Below are positions 48,601-53,676 of a stretch of DNA of 64,000 bases, one piece after another (the stretch's first letter is position 1; each line of letters begins with the position of its first letter). A program made the translations under genes and the position numbers. The notes below the pieces were generated by a model. The model was given only the letters and a program-made list of their open reading frames with translations, was not told where the DNA came from and did no database searches. Location of the stretch: NCBI GenBank assembly GCA_018389105.1, contig JACATO010000612.1, forward strand, positions 186,001 to 250,000, written 5' to 3'. Source of the DNA: Nautilus pompilius (Eukaryota; Mollusca; Cephalopoda; Nautilida; Nautilidae).

Positions 48601-51500
48601 CTGGGTACCTGTTGAGTGAAGCTTTTTAAGTCTTCTTATTTCTTGCAGGACAAAGGTGCTCCACACACTGCAGTAAAATCATTCAGAGATGTACCCTTTA
48701 ATGCTACCCTTGCTGCAAATGACATCACTGCTCTGCCTCTAGTCAGACAGCCAGGAGCTGATGGCTTTTCTTGTGAAACCCTGCCACTGTTCAAGGTGAG
48801 AGCTGTCAGCCACTTCATTAGCTCCATGATTCTACTACTGGATGTTTGTGTAGCATAAATGTTTTGTTTGATTTGATGGAAGTGTAGTCATCATTATTCA
48901 CTCATCTGGTGGAAAGCAGATTTGGAGATGAAGTCTTTTGTTGGTTTGTTTGGCTTCATTGAGAGAAATGAAATTTTGGTGATGCAGTAGGAGCCAGTTA
49001 TTATAGGCAGCCCTGATCAAGACAACTTTTGGTTATTAGCAACATTTCCCCAGGAACCAATCTTGCCGACAACTTTACAGTTGCCGGGGCTAAGATTTGC
49101 AAAAATCTTGTAATCACAGGTTACTTTTTTAAATACTGTTATTGACAAGTATTTTACCAGTACTTCTAACTGTGGACATCCAACCATCACTTGCTTCTCC
49201 CTAACTGATGCTTTTATAATAGTGAATCTGCAGCTACACAATTCTGAAGCTAGAAGTAACGAGACAGTGGGTAGGGCTGCAATAGCCCTAGTCTTGTCAT
49301 AAGCTTTGCCTCTCCACGCTGACGCTGAACCAAAACAGTGACTCAGCTGGCAGCAGAGCAGGGGAAATACCTGTCATTGGAAAGCCCAGTAGAATGCGGT
49401 GACCTGGCAGCTGCTGAATGGAAGATGCATACCTCATCCAGCTTTCTAGATTAATTTCAGCTGCATAACATCTCCATTACATATGAAAATGCTCTTTTCT
49501 ACCAGGGCTTTCCAGACAGAGGACTTTATTTGCTGAGGGAAGAGTTTGCAGGAAGAAAAACAAAAAGCTATGGACTGTATTACAATGTTGCCTTGTGCAA
49601 ACACAGAAAGATAGAGAAACCCTCATTTTGTGACAGGAAAGAGCAAGAGCCCTTGCTGTTTCACAAAAGATCACTTTAAACTTCCTGTTATCTACAGGAA
49701 CTCACTAGAGTTTGGATGAATAGTTTGTTGTTTAAGTCGTCACATATCATTTTGACTGTCAACTGTCCAGCTCATTCAGTGAATACTGAGCTGTCATATG
49801 CTGTTACAATTTTTGTTTCCCAACACATCCTGTCATGCAGCAAAAATAATAAAAAAAAAACACTTCTAGCTACTGTTACCTCTCAGGCTATTTAGAGATG
49901 CTTTAGAAAAGGAAGGGTTGTATCTACCACAGAATTTCTAGGCTGGAGCAGATCAGTGTGCTTGGCTATTCAAATAATATGACAGCAGAGGAATTTGAGG
50001 CCATTGTTGAATTTAATAATCATGTGGAGACAGCAGCTGGGTGACCTCACTGATGCAAAACTTCTCGAGACAGTCACAGCCGCTAGGTACCTGCAGGTCT
50101 AGGAGCTGCAAGAGGCTACTGCCTCAGAAAAGGAATTTGAATTTCTTCAAGAACATTTTCATTGGGGTAATTTTCTGCATAATATGCCAGAATTTTGGCC
50201 TTGAAATTGATTACAAAGGTGCACACGCGATTGAGGTATTTATGGCTGGAGGTGGCAAATCGTGGAAAGCAGACATTAGTCAACATCTTTTATAACTGAG
50301 TGCTTCATGGCTGTGCAGTACCATAATCATGTCTTCTTGTGTTCGGATGTTTCATGTTTAATTTTTAACATGATATCTATCACCATTCCAGGACAACTAT
50401 TTATTTATTTTTAAATATAGCAGTTGTTCCCATAGTTACTCTCACACACATCCTCAAGGACAGTCTGCTTGAACTCTAGCAAATCTAGGTGTTGTGTTTA
50501 TCTTTTTCAGTGACTTGAACCAATCATAATTATTAGGGGTCAAGTCCTAATTGAGGGGGGAGATGCAGCAGTATATCTCGTTTAATTTTCTACATGATTT
50601 TGAGACTTGTGCAAGCTATATGTGGAGATGAGCATTAACCTGCTGCTTACTCATCCCGGTTCTCTCTCTTGACACTGTCTTGAAAGTGTTAATAAGTGGT
50701 ACTCACCATTTGAAAAGAAAATATTTACTTGATCCTCTTTGTCCTAAAAGGTGTGCATCACTTTACTAGCTGATAAAAGAAACCTTAAATTTCCTCAGAG
50801 CCGGGTAGCTTGTTTCTACTGTTTTAGACCTTTGTTGGATCTCAAGTGTGAATTGGTGAACTTGGCATGCACATAATCCAGCTGTTTATATTTGTTGACA
50901 TTAAAACTGAACTGGGTCTGACACCACTAATTTGCCTCATCTACTGTGCCCCCCCCTGCCAAATAGAGTAGTTTGTTTGGCTTAAATATTAGCGATTATT
51001 GACACTTAATCTGGGATGCTATTTTGTTTCAGGTGGACTCTGGCCGACAGTGGTTTCTTCATGCTATCTACACAATTCGATCAAAAGAAAATGCACAAAG
51101 GGGAATTGGTAAACGCAGTGCTGAGTATCACTCCTTTATGAACCATAAAAGACCACGAAGAGCTGATGAAGGCATGGATGATATGGGAAAGTCTGGGAAA
51201 GGCACCAACATGGCACTGATATCGCTGGATTACATAGCCAAACCACCCAAGGTGACTGTGGATGTGGGCACAAGCGAAACACCTAATAAATCCATACCAT
51301 TGATTCCCATCCTAATTGCTGCTGCAGCGCTGCTGCTTCTAAGTTTGATTGTTGTCCTCATCCTCATCCATCGCCGAAAGAAATCCTCATCTCCCCCACC
51401 GTCACCAACTAACACTATCACCATTGTGTCATCCAATCGAAAAAGCCATGTGGTCAGTGCAAGCCAATCTAACAACGACCCGGACAAGACTGAAGTGTAG
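532..51500 (+). CDS. FREM2: FREM2-like extracellular matrix protein, 3' part of gene (20 exons, N-terminus off window)
   Basis: FRAS/FREM proteins are large basement-membrane adhesion proteins, and FREM2 is a single-pass membrane member that works in a complex with FRAS1 and FREM1. Twenty exons with GT-AG borders join in a single frame (3,827 nt, about 1,274 residues plus stop). Domain order: four Calx-beta domains (exons 1-2, 3-4, 5-6, 7-9), then the long cysteine-containing FRAS/FREM C-terminal region (exons 10-19), then a membrane-proximal furin-like site, transmembrane helix and cytoplasmic tail (exon 20). Motifs such as [57 protein letters not shown] and RGIGKRS match vertebrate FREM2 as I know it. 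FRAS1 and FREM3 share the architecture, so the exact paralogue is inferred. Vertebrate FREM2 has about 3,170 residues and five Calx-beta domains, so one Calx-beta and the CSPG repeats should lie to the left. Confidence 0.93.
658..2287 (+). other. FREM2 intron, nothing recognised
   Basis: AT-rich with homopolymer runs. The flanking exon peptides join without a gap, so no exon is missing. Confidence 0.6.
2288..2536 (+). CDS. FREM2: FREM2 exon: second half of Calx-beta domain A
   Basis: The acceptor is ttttacatag and the donor is gtatgt at 2537. The exon is 249 nt, phase 1-1. It encodes [32 protein letters not shown] and ends VVIKVDKDD. The DD and EDVEKF acidic positions are those used for calcium in Calx-beta folds. 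It joins in frame to the next exon (KDD then EPVVYFG). Confidence 0.92.
2537..7871 (+). other. FREM2 intron, nothing recognised
   Basis: 5.3 kb, AT-rich. It contains A and G homopolymers (about 4634-4655 and 7610-7620) and a short GA tract near 5830. Open frames here lack codon or family signal. Confidence 0.55.
7872..8021 (+). CDS. FREM2: FREM2 exon: first half of Calx-beta domain B
   Basis: The acceptor is ctgtttcag and the donor is gttagt at 8022. The exon is 150 nt, phase 1-1. It encodes [20 protein letters not shown] followed by a second strand rich in basic residues, ending SPLEAE. It was too short to stand out as an open frame and was found from the Calx-beta start motif and exact phase continuity with its neighbours. 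Confidence 0.9.
10000..10965 (-). mobile_element. Decayed pogo/Tigger-like transposase
   Basis: On the - strand, near 10910-10850, the text [20 protein letters not shown] resembles the pogo helix-turn-helix. Near 10190-10130 [20 protein letters not shown] matches the Tigger C-terminal motif (I/V)xxSFKxxGISNALDG. It ends [15 protein letters not shown] and a stop near 10000, like the acidic Tigger tail. Many frameshifts and stops lie between. Confidence 0.55.
12557..13340 (-). mobile_element. Decayed Tc1-like transposon
   Basis: At 12557 the + strand reads tacagtgccttgcc, the common end motif of many Tc1 elements. On the - strand, broken frames read [10 protein letters not shown] (for [10 protein letters not shown]), then [12 protein letters not shown] and [14 protein letters not shown], the normal Tc1 C-terminal order. 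Further upstream (about 13225-13300) is [16 protein letters not shown], like the GRVARKKPLLS linker. The middle is unreadable and the other inverted repeat was not found. Confidence 0.6.
14458..14667 (+). CDS. FREM2: FREM2 exon: second half of Calx-beta domain B
   Basis: The acceptor follows a long T tract (aatttcag) and the donor is gtacgt at 14668. The exon is 210 nt, phase 1-1. It encodes [37 protein letters not shown] and ends [10 protein letters not shown]. AGxDYxxV and EGGEAFEL are the hallmark strands of the Calx-beta second half. Confidence 0.93.
14825..15022 (+). CDS. FREM2: FREM2 exon: first half of Calx-beta domain C
   Basis: The exon is only 157 nt downstream of the previous one. 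The acceptor is tacttcag and the donor is gtgagt. It is 198 nt, phase 1-1, and encodes [39 protein letters not shown] and ends SVVIFYPG. It includes the [20 protein letters not shown] strand characteristic of FREM Calx-beta domains. Confidence 0.93.
20443..20648 (+). repeat. Left inverted repeat of the Tc1 element
   Basis: The outer end starts CAGGTACATCTCAAAAAATT and the inner end is near TCTCAAAATATTAGAATATT at 20626-20645. It pairs with 21805-22008 with scattered mismatches. Confidence 0.85.
20722..21726 (+). pseudogene. Tc1 transposase with two in-frame TGA codons
   Basis: One frame runs from ATG at 20722 to TGA at 21724 (334 codons, the usual Tc1 length). It is interrupted by TGA at 21127-21129 and 21211-21213. 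Both replace a Trp expected in the family (KKN-W-TVAQW and GP-x-V-W-RKSG), each one G-to-A change away. The N-terminal helix-turn-helix includes [18 protein letters not shown]. The catalytic triad is visible: D in LFSDESKF, D in FQQDLAPAH, and E in [11 protein letters not shown] 34 residues later (DD34E). The protein strongly resembles a Tc1 family I recall from fish genomes. No frameshift was seen, so the copy is recent. Confidence 0.92.
21805..22008 (-). repeat. Right inverted repeat of the Tc1 element
   Basis: Read on the - strand it starts CAGGTGCATCTCAAAAAATC and ends with the inner TCTCAAAATATTAGAATATT motif near 21811-21830. Outer 36 bases differ from the left arm at only two sites. 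Confidence 0.85.
23297..23520 (+). repeat. Decayed SINE-like sequence
   Basis: agcatgctggtccagtggtgg resembles a tRNA A-box region and ccttgactcaattccc a mutated B-box. Downstream text (ctcttctgcaccag) resembles that after the similar piece at 60793. No tail or duplication seen. Confidence 0.35.
25706..25870 (+). CDS. FREM2: FREM2 exon: second half of Calx-beta domain C
   Basis: The acceptor is tctgtttag and the donor is gtgagc at 25871. The exon is 165 nt, phase 1-1. It encodes [34 protein letters not shown] and ends IKIRDIGD. It follows a 10.7-kb intron that hosts a nearly intact Tc1 transposon, yet phase and peptide run straight on (FYPG then EREKPC). Confidence 0.93.
25871..27978 (+). 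other. FREM2 intron with a Tc1/mariner fragment
   Basis: Only the fragment at 26310-26480 was recognised. The remainder is AT-rich with no supported feature. Confidence 0.5.
26310..26480 (-). mobile_element. Fragment of a Tc1/mariner transposase
   Basis: On the - strand, about 26413-26357, the peptide [18 protein letters not shown] resembles the catalytic block FQQDNAxPHxA, with the second Asp changed to Asn. Flanking sequence could not be aligned by eye, so this is a short fragment in a FREM2 intron. Confidence 0.45.
27979..28161 (+). CDS. FREM2: FREM2 exon: first half of Calx-beta domain D
   Basis: The acceptor is gatttgcag and the donor is gtaagg at 28162. The exon is 183 nt, phase 1-1. 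It encodes [14 protein letters not shown], then [20 protein letters not shown] and GRDYNGLSK. These match the last Calx-beta domain of FREM2, which precedes the unique C-terminal region. Confidence 0.93.
28162..32721 (+). other. FREM2 intron with a pogo-like fragment
   Basis: Contains the relic at 28640-28880. I see no other element in the remaining 4 kb apart from an A run followed by a TA tract near 31406-31428. Confidence 0.5.
28640..28880 (+). mobile_element. Fragment of a pogo/Tigger-like transposase
   Basis: On the + strand [13 protein letters not shown] is followed, after a stop, by [20 protein letters not shown] and RLKAKKIA. These parallel the paired pogo DNA-binding halves (RKYGVxExxVRxWRK and LExWVxxxRxxGxxVSTxxIRxKAxxIA). 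The catalytic domain was not found. Confidence 0.5.
32722..32852 (+). CDS. FREM2: FREM2 exon: middle of Calx-beta domain D
   Basis: The acceptor is taactttag and the donor is gtacgt at 32853. The exon is 131 nt, phase 1 to 0. It encodes [20 protein letters not shown] and [16 protein letters not shown]. The REMRE(S/A)FTVHLKPD stretch is closely conserved in vertebrate FREM2. Unlike the three upstream domains, this Calx-beta second half is split again by an intron. Confidence 0.92.
32853..34589 (+). other. FREM2 intron, nothing recognised
   Basis: AT-rich non-coding sequence, with continuous peptide across it. Confidence 0.6.
34590..34745 (+). CDS. FREM2: FREM2 exon: end of Calx-beta domain D and linker
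   Basis: The acceptor is gttattttag and the donor is gtaagt at 34746. The exon is 156 nt, phase 0-0. It encodes [18 protein letters not shown] and ends GYPVICIT. It leads into the FRAS/FREM-specific C-terminal region. Confidence 0.92.
35918..35935 (+). repeat. (GTT)n microsatellite
   Basis: Six GTT units following an 11-base T run in a FREM2 intron. Confidence 0.85.
38068..38368. repeat. 16-bp perfect inverted repeat bounding a 301-bp segment
   Basis: CATGGGCATCTGCAAG at 38068-38083 recurs inverted at 38353-38368. Looser similarity continues inward (ggggaga). This may be a small non-autonomous DNA element. No coding content or target duplication seen. Confidence 0.4.
38807..39014 (+). CDS. 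FREM2: FREM2 exon: start of conserved C-terminal region
   Basis: The acceptor is ttcttacag and the donor is gtaggt at 39015. The exon is 208 nt, phase 0 to 1. It encodes [40 protein letters not shown], then [18 protein letters not shown]. This is among the most conserved blocks of FREM2. The cysteines in CNPKYPDY and GGLC are also found in vertebrate homologues. Confidence 0.95.
39015..40868 (+). other. FREM2 intron, pyrimidine-rich in part
   Basis: A long pyrimidine-rich stretch at 40400-40650 creates Ser/Leu/Phe-rich open frames that are probably compositional. No element recognised. Confidence 0.55.
40869..41033 (+). CDS. FREM2: FREM2 exon: C-terminal region ([11 protein letters not shown] block)
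   Basis: The acceptor is atctttcag and the donor is gtgact at 41034. The exon is 165 nt, phase 1-1. It encodes [20 protein letters not shown], then [11 protein letters not shown] and ends FKAKLRYTG. The peptide is continuous with both neighbours. Confidence 0.95.
41034..41510 (+). other. FREM2 intron, nothing recognised
   Basis: 477 nt of AT-rich intron. Confidence 0.65.
41511..41805 (+). CDS. FREM2: FREM2 exon: C-terminal region (LSPDGTRVG block)
   Basis: The acceptor is gttttcacag and the donor is gtataa at 41806. The exon is 295 nt, phase 1 to 2, the longest internal exon. It encodes [52 protein letters not shown] and ends LRFYR. Most residues are shared with vertebrate FREM2 as recalled. 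Confidence 0.95.
41806..42489 (+). other. FREM2 intron, nothing recognised
   Basis: 684 nt of AT-rich intron. Confidence 0.65.
42490..42589 (+). CDS. FREM2: FREM2 exon: C-terminal region ([14 protein letters not shown] block)
   Basis: The acceptor is cctcttgcag and the donor is gtaagg at 42590. The exon is 100 nt, phase 2 to 0. It encodes [20 protein letters not shown] followed by [13 protein letters not shown], nearly the family consensus. Confidence 0.95.
42590..43609 (+). other. FREM2 intron, nothing recognised
   Basis: 1.0 kb of AT-rich intron. Confidence 0.65.
43610..43802 (+). CDS. FREM2: FREM2 exon: C-terminal region ([13 protein letters not shown] block)
   Basis: The acceptor is ttttgcag and the donor is gttggt at 43803. 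The exon is 193 nt, phase 0 to 1. It encodes [40 protein letters not shown] and [14 protein letters not shown]. Strong family match. Confidence 0.95.
43803..44416 (+). other. FREM2 intron, nothing recognised
   Basis: 614 nt of AT-rich intron. Confidence 0.65.
44417..44521 (+). CDS. FREM2: FREM2 exon: C-terminal region ([13 protein letters not shown] block)
   Basis: The acceptor is ctttgtcag and the donor is gtaaga at 44522. The exon is 105 nt, phase 1-1. It encodes [20 protein letters not shown] then [15 protein letters not shown]. It has no in-frame ATG-led open frame of its own and was recovered from family motifs and phase. Confidence 0.93.
44522..46239 (+). other. FREM2 intron holding a Tc1 relic
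   Basis: Dominated by the antisense Tc1 relic at 45080-45830. A short GA tract lies near 44972-44986. Confidence 0.55.
45080..45830 (-). mobile_element. Decayed Tc1-like transposase
   Basis: On the - strand, with frame changes, the order is LDESGFEIF (first Asp), VKHGGGNVMVWGCFSGY-like sequence (read as GRNVKVWGCFSGY), then [23 protein letters not shown] (second Asp), [16 protein letters not shown] and [11 protein letters not shown]. This follows the Tc1 consensus end to end, with the SPDLNPIE glutamate region degraded. It lies in the FREM2 intron before 46240, antisense to the gene. Ends not defined. Confidence 0.7.
46240..46367 (+). CDS. FREM2: FREM2 exon: C-terminal region ([10 protein letters not shown] block)
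   Basis: The acceptor is caaatacag and the donor is gtaaat at 46368. The exon is 128 nt, phase 1 to 0. It encodes [20 protein letters not shown] then [18 protein letters not shown]. It lies between an intron holding a Tc1 relic and an intron holding a foldback element. Confidence 0.92.
46465..46748. mobile_element. Foldback (MITE-like) element with tRNA B-box-like centre
   Basis: The two ends form a long inverted repeat. The left arm starts GTTTTGATAAAGAACTCGCC and the right arm, reversed, starts GTTTTGCTACAGAGCTCGCT. The arms continue through GCAGTATCTGTAACT (identical) and a second block around 46549-46600 versus 46650-46697. The centre reads, on the - strand, GGTTCAAATCCC, a tRNA B-box. 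No target duplication is obvious. It lies in the intron between FREM2 exons 46240 and 47052. Confidence 0.6.
47052..47313 (+). CDS. FREM2: FREM2 exon: C-terminal region ([14 protein letters not shown] block)
   Basis: The acceptor is tttgtccag and the donor is gtaatg at 47314. The exon is 262 nt, phase 0 to 1. It encodes [40 protein letters not shown] and [26 protein letters not shown] and FQQVSDPVA are conserved in vertebrate FREM2. Confidence 0.95.
47314..47772 (+). other. FREM2 intron, nothing recognised
   Basis: 459 nt of AT-rich intron. Confidence 0.65.
47773..47960 (+). CDS. FREM2: FREM2 exon: C-terminal region ([18 protein letters not shown] block)
   Basis: The acceptor is ctttccag and the donor is gtcagt at 47961. 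The exon is 188 nt, phase 1 to 0. It encodes [35 protein letters not shown] and [15 protein letters not shown]. Strong family match. Confidence 0.95.
47961..48648 (+). other. FREM2 intron, nothing recognised
   Basis: 688 nt with no supported feature. Confidence 0.65.
48649..48795 (+). CDS. FREM2: FREM2 exon: C-terminal region (penultimate block)
   Basis: The acceptor is ttcttgcag and the donor is gtgaga at 48796. The exon is 147 nt, phase 0-0. It encodes [20 protein letters not shown], then [18 protein letters not shown]. The QPGxDGF motif recurs in vertebrate FREM2 just before the membrane-proximal part. Confidence 0.93.
48796..51032 (+). other. Last FREM2 intron, nothing recognised
   Basis: 2.2 kb. 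The part at 49880-50300 is less AT-rich and has short open stretches on the + strand, but no family match is visible. Confidence 0.5.
51033..51500 (+). CDS. FREM2: FREM2 terminal coding exon: furin-like site, transmembrane helix, PDZ-ligand tail
   Basis: The acceptor is tttgtttcag. The exon encodes 155 residues and stops with TAG at 51498-51500. It opens [16 protein letters not shown] and [12 protein letters not shown], both family motifs. A furin-type site, KRPRR then A, lies at 51147-51161. The stretch [20 protein letters not shown] (51294-51368 overall) is a single hydrophobic helix followed by the stop-transfer cluster HRRKK. The cytoplasmic tail has about 43 residues, rich in Ser, Pro and Asn, and ends DKTEV, a class I PDZ ligand (T-x-V). 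In vertebrates the FRAS1 and FREM2 tails bind the PDZ scaffold GRIP1, so the topology and likely partner look conserved. The partner is inferred. Confidence 0.95.
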   Translation: MDSGRQWFLHAIYTIRSKENAQRGIGKRSAEYHSFMNHKRPRRADEGMDDMGKSGKGTNMALISLDYIAKPPKVTVDVGTSETPNKSIPLIPILIAAAALLLLSLIVVLILIHRRKKSSSPPPSPTNTITIVSSNRKSHVVSASQSNNDPDKTEV

Positions 51501-52405
51501 TGTCGACCTGATCTGGCATAGAATGAACTCGCGAGGTGATGAAAATTTTAGTCAGCTCTTGTGTGTGGATTGGTTACGACCGGAGATGATGCTCTGATGT
51601 GATTGATCAGCAGCCATTAATGCATATGTAGGCGATGACCAGAACGTGACAGTGTGTTGTTGCTAAAGCTAGGTGTGTGTAGACAACCTACCAGGAAGAG
51701 AGACTTGCCTGATCTAAAGCTGTTATTAGGCTTTGTACTTTATTTATTTGGTGGTTTCTGATTGAAAAATGTCAACTAATTATGAAATCTAATCCTTTAA
51801 TACTATTTTTTTTTGTTTGTTTGTTTGTTTTTTGGGTATGGAAATAATTTGTTTATTTCCCATGATGATGTGAAAAGGAAAAGGAAAGAGTGTTAACATA
51901 CTGTTATAGTTGGACCTTGGTAACTTTCAGTGACGCACGCACACGCACGCAGTGAGGACTACACAAGAACTTCAAATATTGCACCAGTAAACATCTTCTG
52001 AAGCTAACGTCTGGTTGAAGAGAAAACAAACACAAAAAATAAATAACTGAGATCCAAAAAAGAACAGCTTGAAATGTTAAATTTAAAAAAAAAAAAGTAA
52101 ATACTGAAATTAAATTAAAATAAATAGGCTAGGATGTATCACTGTAAGATAAGAATCATCTCAACTAATGTAAACTTGCACATATAAAGGATGTACTATA
52201 ATGCTCCTGCTTCTCACTGCCAGTTTTCTCAATTTATTGTCTGTTAATAACAGATACGTTTTATACGTTGATAGTACGAGTGTTTTGTTTTTTCACTAGT
52301 TAAATTTTTACTTAATCATTATTGTGCTTTTGCTTAATTGGGTACCTTAAGACACCAGTTTTGATGTAAATTAATCTATCAATAAAGTTTGTAATTTACA
52401 ATTCT
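51501..52405 (+). other. FREM2: FREM2 3' untranslated region
   Basis: The region is AT-rich and non-coding between the stop codon and the poly(A) signal. The end is inferred from AATAAA at 52381 plus about 20 nt. Other AATAAA hexamers around 52038 and 52120 could give shorter transcripts. Confidence 0.7.
52381..52386 (+). terminator. Poly(A) signal AATAAA of FREM2
   Basis: A canonical AATAAA about 880 nt after the stop. T/G-rich sequence follows (ctcatgtg, aagttttcc), as expected for a cleavage site near 52400-52410. It is the last good signal before the convergent neighbour. Confidence 0.65.
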
Positions 52406-53555
52406 CATGTGATAAATGCTAAAGTTTTCCAGAGAAAGAGAGAGAGAGAGAGAGAGAGGGGAAAGAGAATTTCTGAAAATGTATTACAATTTGTTTGTAC
52501 ATTTAAAATACTTTTTAGAATTGCTATCACAAATTTATATTTTGATATTGAGTTGTGCACCTGAAAGAACGAACAAATACTGTCACAAGTTCCAAGTTTG
52601 GGAAATTTAATGTGATCTCTGATCTCACAATGATCAAAACCTGTCAGGAAATAGTATTTGTCCTAGAAAAATGCAACTAAATTTATGGCATCTTCTTGGA
52701 GTAACAATCCAGTTTATTCTGTGCGCAGACCTAAAACATTTTTCTAACATGTTCCTTAGCTTTTGCTGCATGAGACAGTGTGGCACAGTATAACCTTTTA
52801 TGCAGTCATTCTAGCTGAGGAGTCACGGATGACAATTCATTGGCATCACCTTAATTCAGGAGGTTGGTGGTGGCAAGCCAATTAATTAACCCTTTACTCC
52901 TCAAGGGAATGTTAATACTGGGTGCTCTGAAGATAATTTTAAAAAATGTACAGGCCTGTTGAATTTGTATTTAAAGTTAAAAGCAAAAATTTTTAAAAAA
53001 TGTTTCATTATTAAGGGAAATAGTTACTCGAAAACAGTTTAAAAAGAGCATCTAGGAAGCCAATATGCACATAAAATTGTGATAAAGCGATGAATTCCCA
53101 CATTGTTGTGATGATTTTTGTGATGTTTGTAGCCCTGATCACTATGTACCATAGATGCACAGATGATGTTCTAGTATAACTTTATGCATTCAAGTTAATA
53201 AATATGCTACCTAATTTATCTCCATTTGTGTTGTTGCTATATGGAATCAGCACTAAAAACCCAAAATGTTCATCATATCTCTTGCCAAAATCTAATTTGG
53301 ACCAGACACAACTCAGCAAAAGGTTTGAGAGAATTTATAGCAAAAACACTTTCAAGTTGGACTGCACTGATTTTCTCTCGAATTCATTCCTTTATCATTT
53401 CAATAAGCTGACATTAGGCCCTACAGTTAAAAGTTAATGTTACAGATGCAGACAATGTATTTCAGGAACAAGGCTTAAACTAATCGCACCATTGTCAATT
53501 AGGGTTCATAGATTAAATGACCTAACCAGTCTTGAACGAGCTTGGTTAGAACACA
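52406..53555. other. Intergenic region between convergent FREM2 and EMC6
   Basis: Contains the AG microsatellite and otherwise AT-rich sequence without recognisable genes. Confidence 0.6.
52437..52458 (+). repeat. (AG)n microsatellite
   Basis: Eleven AG units directly after the FREM2 poly(A) region. Confidence 0.9.
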
Positions 53556-53576
53556 AAACAGGTGACAGGTCTCAGG

Positions 53577-53582
53577 TTTATT
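53577..53582 (-). terminator. Poly(A) signal AATAAA of EMC6
   Basis: AATAAA on the - strand, 64 nt after the EMC6 stop. G/T-rich sequence (tgttttgtgtt) lies about 25-35 nt further on. This gives a very short 3'UTR and leaves about 1.1 kb between the two convergent transcripts. Confidence 0.6.
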
Positions 53583-53645
53583 TGAAATACACAAGAACAG
53601 CATAAATAATATGTACAAAAAAAAAAAAGAACCATGGGACTGGAC

Positions 53646-53676
53646 CTAATATACGTGGACCATCCCATATAGAAAG
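53646..53676 (-). CDS. EMC6: EMC6 last coding exon (FLYGMVHVY, stop)
   Basis: On the - strand the acceptor is ctttccacag before 53676. One base completes Thr, then FLYGMVHVY and TAG (53648-53646). This nonapeptide is the invariant EMC6 C-terminus. The 3'UTR continues leftward to about 53555. Confidence 0.92.
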
